NCBI GenBank assembly: GCA_902796525.1
Contig: CADBPB010000207.1
Span: 1-12,165, forward strand
Origin: an uncultured Erysipelotrichaceae bacterium
GTDB lineage: Bacteria; Bacillota_I; Bacilli_A; Erysipelotrichales; Erysipelotrichaceae
Reading direction: 5' to 3'
Length of the DNA: 12,165 nt
The notes under the pieces were generated by a model. The model was given only the letters and a program-made list of their open reading frames with translations. It did not search any database and was not told the origin of the DNA. Both the position numbers and the translations under genes were made by a program. Of this stretch, positions 1 to 5,751 are shown piece after piece (the first letter of the stretch is position 1; each line of letters begins with the position of its first letter).

Positions 1-22
1 CTTTTTTATCCGGTCACGATTA

Positions 23-51
23 TTTACATTTTCAAATGAACTATTTACAAT
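23..51 (+). promoter_or_regulatory. Sigma-A-type promoter of the DUF937 gene
   Basis: A TTTACA -35 box (23-28) and a TACAAT -10 box (46-51) are separated by exactly 17 bp; each matches the consensus at 5 of 6 bases. Transcription would start near 58, giving a leader of about 35 nt that contains the AAGGAGG ribosome binding site at 81-87. The T-run at 2-7 may be the tail of a terminator belonging to a gene left of the window, but its stem is not visible. Confidence 0.7.
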
Positions 52-92
52 TAAGTTAAGAATGATTCATTTAACAAATAAAGGAGGATTCA

Positions 93-794
93 ATGAATTT
101 ATTACAATTATTATTAGGAACCCTTACGTCCAATGATTCCGTAAGTTCAGTTTCCAAAAAGACAGGCGTCAATTCCAAGACGACTTCGAAGCTTCTGATG
201 ATGGCCATTCCTCTGCTGATCAGCTACATGACCAAGAACGCTTCCAAGAAGACCGGCGCTCAGTCGCTGCTCAGCGCTTTAGGGCAGCACACCAGCCAGG
301 CACCTGTCGCACAGCAGGTCGCACAAGCTGATACCGATGATGGCGCCAAGATCATCGCCCACATCCTCGGCCAGGATCAGAACACCGTTCTTTCCAATCT
401 GGCAAACCAGACCGGTCTGTCTGCCGGCCAGGTCAATTCCGTTCTGAGCAATATCGCTCCGGCTCTGCTGAACAGCTTAGGAACGGCAACCACGACTGCT
501 GCCAAGAAAAAGCCGGCTGCCTCCAGCGGCGTCAATCTGGCTGACGGCATCGACCTTTCCGATATCATGGGTCTTTTAGGCGGATCTCAGAGCACAGCCA
601 ATACGGCAACCAGCCTCTTAGGTTCCCTGTTAGGCGCTCCGACGACCACCAGCAACAAGAAGAAGAAAGCAAGCGAACCGGATCTCACCAGTCTGTTAGG
701 AACGCTGCTGACCGGTACGACCAATACCCAGACTTCCAACAAAGCTTCTAACGGTACGGAACTCTTAGGTCTTCTGACTTCCCTGATGGGCTGA
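93..794 (+). CDS. DUF937 family protein (YidB-like), function unknown
   Basis: A 233-residue protein rich in Leu, Ser, Thr, Ala and Gly, with no signal peptide and no long membrane helix. I assign it to the DUF937 group from its pattern of short Leu/Gly helices and TG-turn segments; this is family recognition by eye. Two segments, about residues 17-46 and 100-129, share the spacing TG, then Leu, then Pro followed by Leu-Leu, so the N-terminal two-thirds look like a duplicated unit. The C-terminal third (about 157-233) carries four degenerate copies of a SLLGxLL-like motif separated by Thr/Ser/Lys-rich linkers, including a run of four lysines near 189-192. The start is fixed by AAGGAGG 5 nt upstream. 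The gene is monocistronic, between its own promoter and a shared terminator. The biochemical role of DUF937 proteins is not established to my knowledge. Confidence 0.75.
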   Translation: MNLLQLLLGTLTSNDSVSSVSKKTGVNSKTTSKLLMMAIPLLISYMTKNASKKTGAQSLLSALGQHTSQAPVAQQVAQADTDDGAKIIAHILGQDQNTVLSNLANQTGLSAGQVNSVLSNIAPALLNSLGTATTTAAKKKPAASSGVNLADGIDLSDIMGLLGGSQSTANTATSLLGSLLGAPTTTSNKKKKASEPDLTSLLGTLLTGTTNTQTSNKASNGTELLGLLTSLMG

Positions 795-820
795 TCAGAA
801 ACGACGAATCATCAAAACAA

Positions 821-851
821 AAAGCACTCAGGCCAACAGCTTGAGTGCTTT
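821..851. terminator. Bidirectional terminator between the DUF937 gene and the lipid kinase
   Basis: A perfect 10 bp stem (AAAGCACTCA at 821-830 with TGAGTGCTTT at 842-851) encloses an 11 nt loop. On the - strand it runs into a clear T-tract (TTTTTGTTTTG, reading leftward from 825); on the + strand the tract is shorter (TTTATTTAT). The convergent - strand kinase gene stops inside it, so the right arm also encodes the last residues of the kinase. Confidence 0.85.
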
Positions 852-1697
852 ATTTATGATCGTGATCTCGGCTCTGTTTCCCGGTCGCGCCTCTTCCCCG
901 TCCAGGGTCCAGACGACATGCTCATCGAACTCGAAACTGATGTTTTCGGTCCGGAAACGGTGGATGTATTTTTCGTTCTGTATCAGTATCGTCAGAATAT
1001 CCGGGGCATCGAAGAAGGTCGGCACATAGTCGACGATCAGCACATTGAACATGCCATCGTCGATATTGGAGCGGCTCTTGGTCTCCAGCTGCATGCCGGC
1101 GACCCGGCTTCCCGAATAGACCAGGCCGAACAGCACCTTGCGTTTATGGGTCTTGCCCTTGACCGTATAGCGGATATCGATCGGCTTGACCTCGGGCAGC
1201 TTGCCGATGCCCTCCAGAATGTAGGCGATGTTTCCCAGACGTTCCTTGGCATCCCGGTCGGTCGTAAACGGCACATCGCACATCGCCCCGAAGGCCGCCA
1301 CATAATTGAAATAGCGGCCGTTGAAACAGCCCACATCGAAAGCGATCTCGTTTCTCTGGCAGATCCTCTCGGCAATCGTTTTCGGATCATATCCCAGATC
1401 GAAATTGGAACCGAAATCATTCATCGTTCCGCTGGGAAAATAGCCCAGCAAGGGCTTCTCTTTCCTGCGCATCAGGGCATTGGTGACTTCGTTCATCGTT
1501 CCGTCGCCGCCAAAGACACAGACGATATCGTATCTGATCCGGTTGCGTTTCAGATATTCATATGCGTCATTCGCCGCCTGGGTCACATAGACCGAAACCT
1601 CATAGCCGTTGGCGCAGAACACATCGATCGCATCCAGCAGTTTCGCCTTTGAATTCTTCAGGCCCGAATGGGCATTGATCAGCATCAGCAGTTTCAT
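828..1697 (-). CDS. Diacylglycerol/lipid kinase family protein (YegS/DagK-like)
   Basis: A 289-residue, full-length member of the DAGK catalytic-domain family, which phosphorylates diacylglycerol or related lipids with ATP at the inner face of the membrane. The nucleotide-binding motif GGDGTMNE is at residues 63-70, followed by SGTMNDFG (89-96), where most relatives have GT(A/T)NDFAR. The DVGxxNxRYFNYVAAFG segment (about 121-137), the DDGMFNV loop (about 213-219) and TLDGEE (264-269), which carries the expected catalytic-region acidic residues, complete the fold. The start is the first ATG of the frame and gives the usual N-terminus (LLMLINAHSG, nucleotide-site strand-loop). No strong ribosome binding site precedes it, only AGAG. 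It diverges from the Nudix gene and probably uses the TATAAT at 1724-1729. In Gram-positive bacteria such kinases usually recycle diacylglycerol from lipoteichoic acid synthesis; that role here is inference. Confidence 0.88.
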   Translation of the reverse strand: MKLLMLINAHSGLKNSKAKLLDAIDVFCANGYEVSVYVTQAANDAYEYLKRNRIRYDIVCVFGGDGTMNEVTNALMRRKEKPLLGYFPSGTMNDFGSNFDLGYDPKTIAERICQRNEIAFDVGCFNGRYFNYVAAFGAMCDVPFTTDRDAKERLGNIAYILEGIGKLPEVKPIDIRYTVKGKTHKRKVLFGLVYSGSRVAGMQLETKSRSNIDDGMFNVLIVDYVPTFFDAPDILTILIQNEKYIHRFRTENISFEFDEHVVWTLDGEEARPGNRAEITIINKALKLLA

Positions 1698-1704
1698 ATC
1701 TCTA

Positions 1705-1752
1705 TTCTAATTGTTTTGAGATTATTATACAATGAACGTATGTTCGAACTGA
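1705..1752. promoter_or_regulatory. Overlapping divergent promoters for the lipid kinase and Nudix genes
   Basis: Only 42 bp (1698-1739) separate the two start codons. On the - strand a perfect TATAAT lies at 1724-1729 (+ strand ATTATA), with no good -35; transcription would start near 1717, about 20 nt before the kinase ATG. On the + strand TACAAT lies at 1728-1733 with a weak -35 (TTCTAA, 1705-1710) at 17 bp. The two -10 boxes share two bases, so the promoters should exclude one another. Confidence 0.5.
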
Positions 1753-2147
1753 GCGTAGGAGCGATCATCTATACGATGGATCGGGAAACGATGAAATTTC
1801 TGGTGATCAGGGACTTCCATGGCAACTACGGATTCCCCAAGGGGCATGCGGAGAAAGACGAGACTCTGGAAGAGACCGCTTTGCGGGAGATCCGGGAAGA
1901 AGTCGGTCTGCAAGTCTGTCTGGATACTTCGTTTGAAGAGGAACTGAACTACATCATGCCCAACGGGATCGCCAAACGAAGCATCTATTTTCTGGCATCC
2001 TATCGGGATCAGATTCCAATCAGGCAGGAAGAAGAAGTCGCGGAGATCCGTCTTGCGGAATATGAAGACGCTTTGCAGCTTCTCACGTTCGCGAATATGA
2101 AAGAGGCCCTGATCAAGGCCAAGAGGTATATCGATGAAAAACAATAA
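1740..2147 (+). CDS. Nudix hydrolase, Ap4A-hydrolase-like
   Basis: A 135-residue single-domain Nudix protein. The Nudix box GX5EX7REUXEEXGU is complete at residues 35-57, beginning after FPK and containing the REIREE metal-binding helix. Preceded by GNYGFPKGH, the box resembles bacterial asymmetric bis(5'-nucleosyl)-tetraphosphatases, which cleave diadenosine tetraphosphate; the substrate is inference. I place the start at 1740 because MFELSVGAIIY is the usual first strand of the fold. The in-frame ATG at 1668 would add 24 residues that merely lie opposite the kinase start. No ribosome binding site precedes 1740, and the predicted transcription start falls on or beside this ATG, suggesting a leaderless message. 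The 3' end overlaps gtrA by 14 nt. Confidence 0.88.
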   Translation: MFELSVGAIIYTMDRETMKFLVIRDFHGNYGFPKGHAEKDETLEETALREIREEVGLQVCLDTSFEEELNYIMPNGIAKRSIYFLASYRDQIPIRQEEEVAEIRLAEYEDALQLLTFANMKEALIKAKRYIDEKQ

Positions 2148-2532
2148 TTTCTTACAGGCGGCCAAGTTCACCCTGTTCTCTTTATCTGCCGGCATCATCC
2201 AGATCGGGACGTTCGCGATCTTCAACGATGTCCTGAAATGGAAATGGTGGCCCGCCTATCTGCTGTCGCTGGTTTTATCGGTCTTATGGAACTTTACCTT
2301 GAACCGCAAGTTCACTTTCCAGTCGGCTTCCAATGTGCCGGTCGCCATGTTCAAGGTATTCCTGTTCTACCTCGTTTTTACGCCCCTGACGACGCTTTCA
2401 GGCAATTACCTGACATCTTCCCTGCATTGGAACGATTATCTCGTCACAGGCCTGAATATGGCCCTGAATCTGATTACAGAGTTCTTCTATGACAAATACA
2501 TCGTCTTCACCGACGCGTTAAAGAAAGAATAG
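2134..2532 (+). CDS. GtrA family membrane protein
   Basis: A 132-residue integral membrane protein with four predicted helices (about 9-31, 38-55, 70-92 and 100-118). The loop after helix 2 carries the family hallmark, a Trp-Asn then Asn-Arg-Lys followed by Phe-Thr-Phe (residues 52-62). The C-terminus has the typical Phe-Tyr-Asp-Lys-Tyr-x-Val-Phe ending. GtrA-type proteins are proposed to move polyprenyl-linked sugars or otherwise assist cell-surface polysaccharide glycosylation; no glycosyltransferase is adjacent, so the substrate is unknown. The start lies inside the Nudix gene, preceded by AAGAGG at about 2121-2126, so the two genes are probably translationally coupled. A strong terminator follows directly. 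Confidence 0.88.
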   Translation: MKNNNFLQAAKFTLFSLSAGIIQIGTFAIFNDVLKWKWWPAYLLSLVLSVLWNFTLNRKFTFQSASNVPVAMFKVFLFYLVFTPLTTLSGNYLTSSLHWNDYLVTGLNMALNLITEFFYDKYIVFTDALKKE

Positions 2533-2544
2533 GAAAAACACAAT

Positions 2545-2588
2545 AAAAGCCTTGACTCATCAGATCTATCAAGGCTTTTTTGTTTGTT
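2545..2588. terminator. Terminator shared by the gtrA and cation-efflux transcripts
   Basis: An 11 bp perfect stem (AAAAGCCTTGA, 2545-2555, with TCAAGGCTTTT, 2569-2579) and a 13 nt loop are followed on the + strand by TTTTTTTGTTTGTTTT. On the - strand the tail is TTTTATTG, weaker but usable. The convergent - strand gene stops at 2592, immediately beside it. Confidence 0.88.
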
Positions 2589-2591
2589 TTA

Positions 2592-3695
2592 TCAATCCGA
2601 GATATCCGCATCCAGGATGATTCCGAAGCGATACTGCGGATACTTCTTCTGCAGCTTTTCTCTGATCTCTTCGACACGCTTTTCCGGGTCTTCTTCATCG
2701 AAACTGAAGATCAGATCGAAGGTGACCAGTTTATTGATCTCATCGACATAGAAGCCATGCATCTGCAGGATGTTTTCATACTGGCCAAGGATCTCGTTGA
2801 TGCCCTTGCGGATCGATCGGTATTCCTTCGTATCGTTGGAAGCGTAGATCCCCAGGGTCATGACGATGCCGTAGCGTTCATAGATGTCCACTTCGATCCG
2901 GCGGGTCAGCAGGTGGATGTCTCTTGCCTTGAGTCTGTCATCCAGCTGGATGTGCGCTGTGCCGATGATTTTGTTCGGGCCGTAATTATGCAGTGCCATG
3001 TCATAGACGCCCTGGACTTCCGGATAGCCGTGGATCGTCTTCTTGATCTCTCTGGTCAGTTCGCTGTCTGTCCTGACGCCGATCATGTCGTCGACCGTAT
3101 CCTTCAGGATCTCGATCGCCGTCTTGATGATCATGACAGAAATGATAAGGCCTAACGGACCTTCCAGAGAAATCCGGGCAAAATAGCTGACCAGCGCTCC
3201 GACAAAAGTCGAAAGCGACAGGAACGAATCGCTGATCGCATCCGTTCCGCTGGCGATCAGGCTGCCGGAATTGTACGATTCTCCCTGTCTGCGGACATAC
3301 TTGCCGAAGAAGAATTTCACAAACACGGCGACGATGATGATCAGCAGCGACACCAAAGAATAATCCGCCAAGGACGGGTGGATCAGTTTTTCAAAGGATT
3401 CTTTGAACGAGGTGATGCCTGCCAGCAGGACGATGACGGCGATGATGACCGAAGAAAAGTATTCGATCCTGCCGTAACCGAACGGATGTTTCTTGTCCGG
3501 ACGTTTCTCCGAGAGCTTCGTGCCGATGATCGTGATGATCGAAGACAAGGCATCGCTCAGGTTGTTTACCGCGTCCAGAACGATCGACAGCGAGTTCGCC
3601 AGGAAACCGACCGTTCCCTTGAACAGCACCAGGACCAGATTGACCAGGATCCCCTGTATGCTTATTTTTATGATCTGTGTATTCCTATCTGCCAT
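2592..3695 (-). CDS. Cation diffusion facilitator (CDF) metal exporter, MntE-like
   Basis: A 367-residue proton-coupled divalent-metal exporter with six predicted helices (about 10-30, 33-57, 80-96, 113-131, 150-173, 178-198) and a cytoplasmic domain from about 205. The transport-site residues are Asn44/Asp48 (plus Asp41) in helix 2 and Asp152/Asp156 in helix 5. Zinc-type members normally carry a His-x3-Asp in helix 5; its absence points to manganese or iron rather than zinc (family knowledge and inference). At 367 residues it is longer than the ~300-residue YiiP/FieF type, with an extra C-terminal segment (about 295-367) after the usual ferredoxin-like domain, as in longer MntE-like members. 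The start at 3695 follows AAAGGAA, which overlaps the trxB stop. The frame stays open further upstream, but only as out-of-frame trxB sequence. It is the last gene of the peroxide-response operon. Confidence 0.88.
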   Translation of the reverse strand: MADRNTQIIKISIQGILVNLVLVLFKGTVGFLANSLSIVLDAVNNLSDALSSIITIIGTKLSEKRPDKKHPFGYGRIEYFSSVIIAVIVLLAGITSFKESFEKLIHPSLADYSLVSLLIIIVAVFVKFFFGKYVRRQGESYNSGSLIASGTDAISDSFLSLSTFVGALVSYFARISLEGPLGLIISVMIIKTAIEILKDTVDDMIGVRTDSELTREIKKTIHGYPEVQGVYDMALHNYGPNKIIGTAHIQLDDRLKARDIHLLTRRIEVDIYERYGIVMTLGIYASNDTKEYRSIRKGINEILGQYENILQMHGFYVDEINKLVTFDLIFSFDEEDPEKRVEEIREKLQKKYPQYRFGIILDADISD

Positions 3696-3705
3696 GGAAT
3701 TCCTT

Positions 3706-4611
3706 TCAGATCGTCGAGAGATACTTGACTGCTTCGGTCGCGGCGACAGCACCGTCCGCGGTTGCGGTGACCAACTGACGCAGTTCCTTGCTGCGGTTGT
3801 CTCCCGCCACATAGATGCCTTCCGTACGGGTATGGCAGTTCTCGGAAGCGATGATATAACCGGCATCATCCAGATCGACCAGTTCGGCGAAGATCTCGTT
3901 CTGCGGGATCCTGCCGATGGCAATGAACAGACCGTTCACTTCGATGGTCCGGATCTTGCCTTCGTTGTCCGTGACTTCGATGCTTTCCAGTTTTTCGGAC
4001 GCATTCAGTTTCGTGATCCGGCTGTTGAAGACGAATTCGACATTTTCTTTTTCTTTCAGTTTTTCGACGGTCGAACTTTCTCCGCGGAATGCATCGCGGC
4101 GATGGATCAGATAGACCTTCTCGGCCAGATCGCTCAGATACAGGGCGTCTTCCAGAGCGGTGTTGCCTCCGCCGTTGACCGCAACTATTTTCTTGCGATA
4201 GAAAAAGCCGTCGCAAGTCGCACAGTAAGAAACGCCTTTGCCTACCAGTTCCTTTTCGTTTTCCAGTTCCAGCTTGCGGTTCTGGGAACCGGTCGCCAGA
4301 ATGACGGCTTTGGTTTCATAGGTATTCTTATCGGTCGTTACTTCTTTGACCGTGCCATTTACACGGATGCCGTTCACTTTTTCAAAAACGATTTCCGCAC
4401 CCAGCTCCTTGGCTTGTTCATAGAGCTTGGTGGCGAATTCGAAACCGGAAATATGGGCGGCTGCCGGATAGTTTTCGATATCCGGGGTGTTGATGATCTG
4501 CCCGCCATAGCTTGCTTCCTCGAGTACCAGAACGGTTTTGGATGCCCTGCGGGCATAGATCGCCGCCGTCAGACCGGCCGTTCCGGCACCGACAATGATG
4601 ATATCGTACAT
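3706..4611 (-). CDS. trxB: Thioredoxin reductase
   Basis: A 301-residue cytoplasmic flavoenzyme that transfers electrons from NADPH through FAD to thioredoxin. Visible in order: the FAD dinucleotide fold GAGTAGL (8-14), an ATG segment at 106-108, the redox-active CATC (Cys130, Cys133), the NADPH-binding GGGN (147-150; most relatives have GGGD), HRRDAFR (170-176) with basic residues suited to the NADPH 2'-phosphate, and the C-terminal FAD motif GIYVAGD followed by RQLVTATADGA (about 265-288). Length is normal and all key residues are present. Start support is excellent: TAGGAGGT at 4616-4623. It lies 27 nt downstream of ohrR and 10 nt upstream of the CDF gene. In this operon it would recycle thioredoxin for the peroxidases; no thioredoxin gene is in the window. 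Confidence 0.95.
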   Translation of the reverse strand: MYDIIIVGAGTAGLTAAIYARRASKTVLVLEEASYGGQIINTPDIENYPAAAHISGFEFATKLYEQAKELGAEIVFEKVNGIRVNGTVKEVTTDKNTYETKAVILATGSQNRKLELENEKELVGKGVSYCATCDGFFYRKKIVAVNGGGNTALEDALYLSDLAEKVYLIHRRDAFRGESSTVEKLKEKENVEFVFNSRITKLNASEKLESIEVTDNEGKIRTIEVNGLFIAIGRIPQNEIFAELVDLDDAGYIIASENCHTRTEGIYVAGDNRSKELRQLVTATADGAVAATEAVKYLSTI

Positions 4612-4638
4612 TGTTACCTCCTATGATCTGCCTTTGAT

Positions 4639-5091
4639 TCAACAATTCTGCCTGGCCAGATCTTTTTCTACGTTAGCCAAAGCTTTACCAATGAGAGCAT
4701 ACAAAACTGCTGCTTCCTCTTCGCTCAGATCCAGGCACTTGCCCATCTGTTCCGGAATCCGCAGAGCTTTCTCTCGCAACGCTTCCCCTTTTTCCGTGAT
4801 GACGACATCGAGATTGCGTTCATCCTCCTGATTGCGGGAGCGCTTCAGATAGCCTTTCTGTTCCAGTTTCTTCAGCAAAGGCGTCAGCGTGCTGGGATCC
4901 AGAAGCAAGGTCCTGCTTATCTCTTTGACATTGCTCTGCTTCTTTTCCCAGAAATACATCATGACGATATACTGCGTATAGGTCAGATCCGCTTCTTTCA
5001 GTAAAGGCGTATAACGCCGGATGATCTCTTTGGAGCACAGGTAGATCGGAAAACACAGCTGGTTGCTTAAAGCCAAAGGATCATATCCCAT
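4639..5091 (-). CDS. ohrR: OhrR-type organic-peroxide sensor, MarR family
   Basis: A 150-residue dimeric winged-helix repressor. The N-terminal NQLCFPIY places the peroxide-sensing Cys at 13, and Tyr27 and Tyr38 match the two tyrosines that contact the reactive Cys in Bacillus subtilis OhrR (Cys15, Tyr29, Tyr40; from memory). The DNA-binding region runs from about 53 to 97, with LDPSTLTPLLKKLE as recognition helix and DERNLDV in the wing. Three more cysteines occur at 19, 119 and 150. Cys119 is 106 residues from Cys13, close to the spacing of the two disulfide-forming cysteines of the Xanthomonas two-Cys OhrR. The gene starts 2 nt after the gpx stop, behind AGAGGAGAA inside gpx. The OhrR-like palindrome upstream of gpx suggests it represses its own operon. 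No ohr gene is adjacent, so the target set differs from the classical one. Confidence 0.9.
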   Translation of the reverse strand: MGYDPLALSNQLCFPIYLCSKEIIRRYTPLLKEADLTYTQYIVMMYFWEKKQSNVKEISRTLLLDPSTLTPLLKKLEQKGYLKRSRNQEDERNLDVVITEKGEALREKALRIPEQMGKCLDLSEEEAAVLYALIGKALANVEKDLARQNC

Positions 5092-5093
5092 GA

Positions 5094-5642
5094 TCAGTTC
5101 TCCTCTAAAAGCGCAACCAGATCTGCTTCGAAGTCGGTCGGAACGAAGGTCGGATCGAAACGCTTCACGGCATCGCCGTTCTTGTTGACCAGGAACTTGG
5201 TGAAATTCCAGACGATATCGCCCTTTTCTTTGCAGGTCTCGCTGATCTTGGAGATCATCTTCATGGCTGCTTTGTTCTTCATGCCGTGGACTTCCTCGGT
5301 CGGCTGCTGCTGCTTCAGGATCTTGTAGATCTCGCTGGCATTCTCGCCGTTGACATCGATCTTGGAGAACTGGTCGAAGGTCGTGTTGTATTTGGATGTG
5401 CAGAACGCATGGATCTGGTCATCCGTTCCCGGCGCCTGATGACCGAACTGGTCGCAAGGGAAATCCAGGATCTCGAAACCCTGATCATGATACTTCTGAT
5501 AAAGGGTCTCCAGAGCTTCGTACTGCGGAGTAAAGCCGCAACCGGTCGCCGTATTGACGACCAAAGATACCTTGCCCTTCAAAGCGCTCAGATCGCATTC
5601 TTCGCCATTTCTCATCTTGGCTTTCAAATCATAGATATTCAT
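5094..5642 (-). CDS. Glutathione-peroxidase-family thiol peroxidase, probably thioredoxin-dependent
   Basis: A 182-residue cytosolic peroxidase of the GPx fold that reduces hydrogen peroxide or lipid/organic hydroperoxides. The peroxidatic Cys35 is in NTATGCGFTPQY. The catalytic Gln is Gln65 in FPCDQFG (Asp64 replaces the usual Asn), and Trp145-Asn146 (WNF) completes the tetrad. Cys81 in HAFCTSKY stands where thioredoxin-dependent GPx proteins keep their resolving cysteine, so this is a two-Cys, non-seleno enzyme. Thioredoxin reductase in the same operon supports thioredoxin as reductant. The start at 5642 is chosen because AGAGGT lies just upstream and MNIYDLKAK is a typical N-terminus. The 41-codon upstream extension would cross the operator and promoter and is not coding. 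It is the first gene of the operon. Confidence 0.93.
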   Translation of the reverse strand: MNIYDLKAKMRNGEECDLSALKGKVSLVVNTATGCGFTPQYEALETLYQKYHDQGFEILDFPCDQFGHQAPGTDDQIHAFCTSKYNTTFDQFSKIDVNGENASEIYKILKQQQPTEEVHGMKNKAAMKMISKISETCKEKGDIVWNFTKFLVNKNGDAVKRFDPTFVPTDFEADLVALLEEN

Positions 5643-5662
5643 GTGTGTACCTCTATTATTTT

Positions 5663-5683
5663 GTATACAAATTAATTGTATAC
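5663..5683. promoter_or_regulatory. OhrR-like operator (inverted repeat) upstream of gpx
   Basis: Arms GTATACAA (5663-5670) and TTGTATAC (5676-5683) are a perfect 8 bp inverted repeat around a 5 bp centre, ATTAA. Two further outer pairs match after one mismatch. The inner part resembles the TACAATT-AATTGTA consensus known for OhrR operators. The left arm also forms its own 12 bp palindrome, TTTGTATACAAA (5660-5671), so a second partial site may exist. It lies over the -10 and start site of the gpx promoter, as expected for a repressor site. Confidence 0.75.
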
Positions 5684-5703
5684 GAATTATTTGTTTCCGG
5701 CAA
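5675..5703 (-). promoter_or_regulatory. Promoter of the gpx-ohrR-trxB-CDF operon
   Basis: Reading the - strand, TTGCCG (+ strand 5698-5703) and TACAAT (+ strand 5675-5680) are 17 bp apart, a good sigma-A arrangement. The predicted transcription start, near 5668, lies within the inverted repeat. The leader would be about 25 nt and includes the AGAGGT ribosome binding site of gpx. Confidence 0.65.
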
Positions 5704-5722
5704 CCGGGATGACTGAAATGAA

Positions 5723-5744
5723 AACTATCCGTTTCCGGATAGTT
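5723..5744 (-). terminator. Hairpin after bcp, possible weak terminator
   Basis: A perfect 9 bp stem (AACTATCCG with CGGATAGTT) is closed on the - strand by a GAAA tetraloop, a very stable loop type. It begins 7 nt past the bcp stop. The - strand tail after the stem (TTCATTTC) is poor in T, whereas a T6 run follows on the + strand. Termination of the gdhA-bcp transcript may therefore be incomplete, allowing some read-through into the gpx operon. Confidence 0.55.
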
Positions 5745-5751
5745 CTTTTTT

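Noticed and set aside
918..1652. Long open frame on the + strand opposite the lipid kinase (244 codons)
   Set aside because: It is fully antisense to a gene with clear catalytic motifs, has no ribosome binding site, and its His/Asp/Ile-rich translation resembles no family.
3696..3923. N-terminal extension of the CDF protein by 76 codons
   Set aside because: The added stretch is trxB read in another frame; the start at 3695 has a good ribosome binding site and a normal family N-terminus.
3493..4626. 377-codon + strand frame across trxB and the CDF gene, and a 346-codon one opposite gdhA (6339-7379)
   Set aside because: Both are antisense shadows of conserved enzymes, without start signals or recognisable domains.
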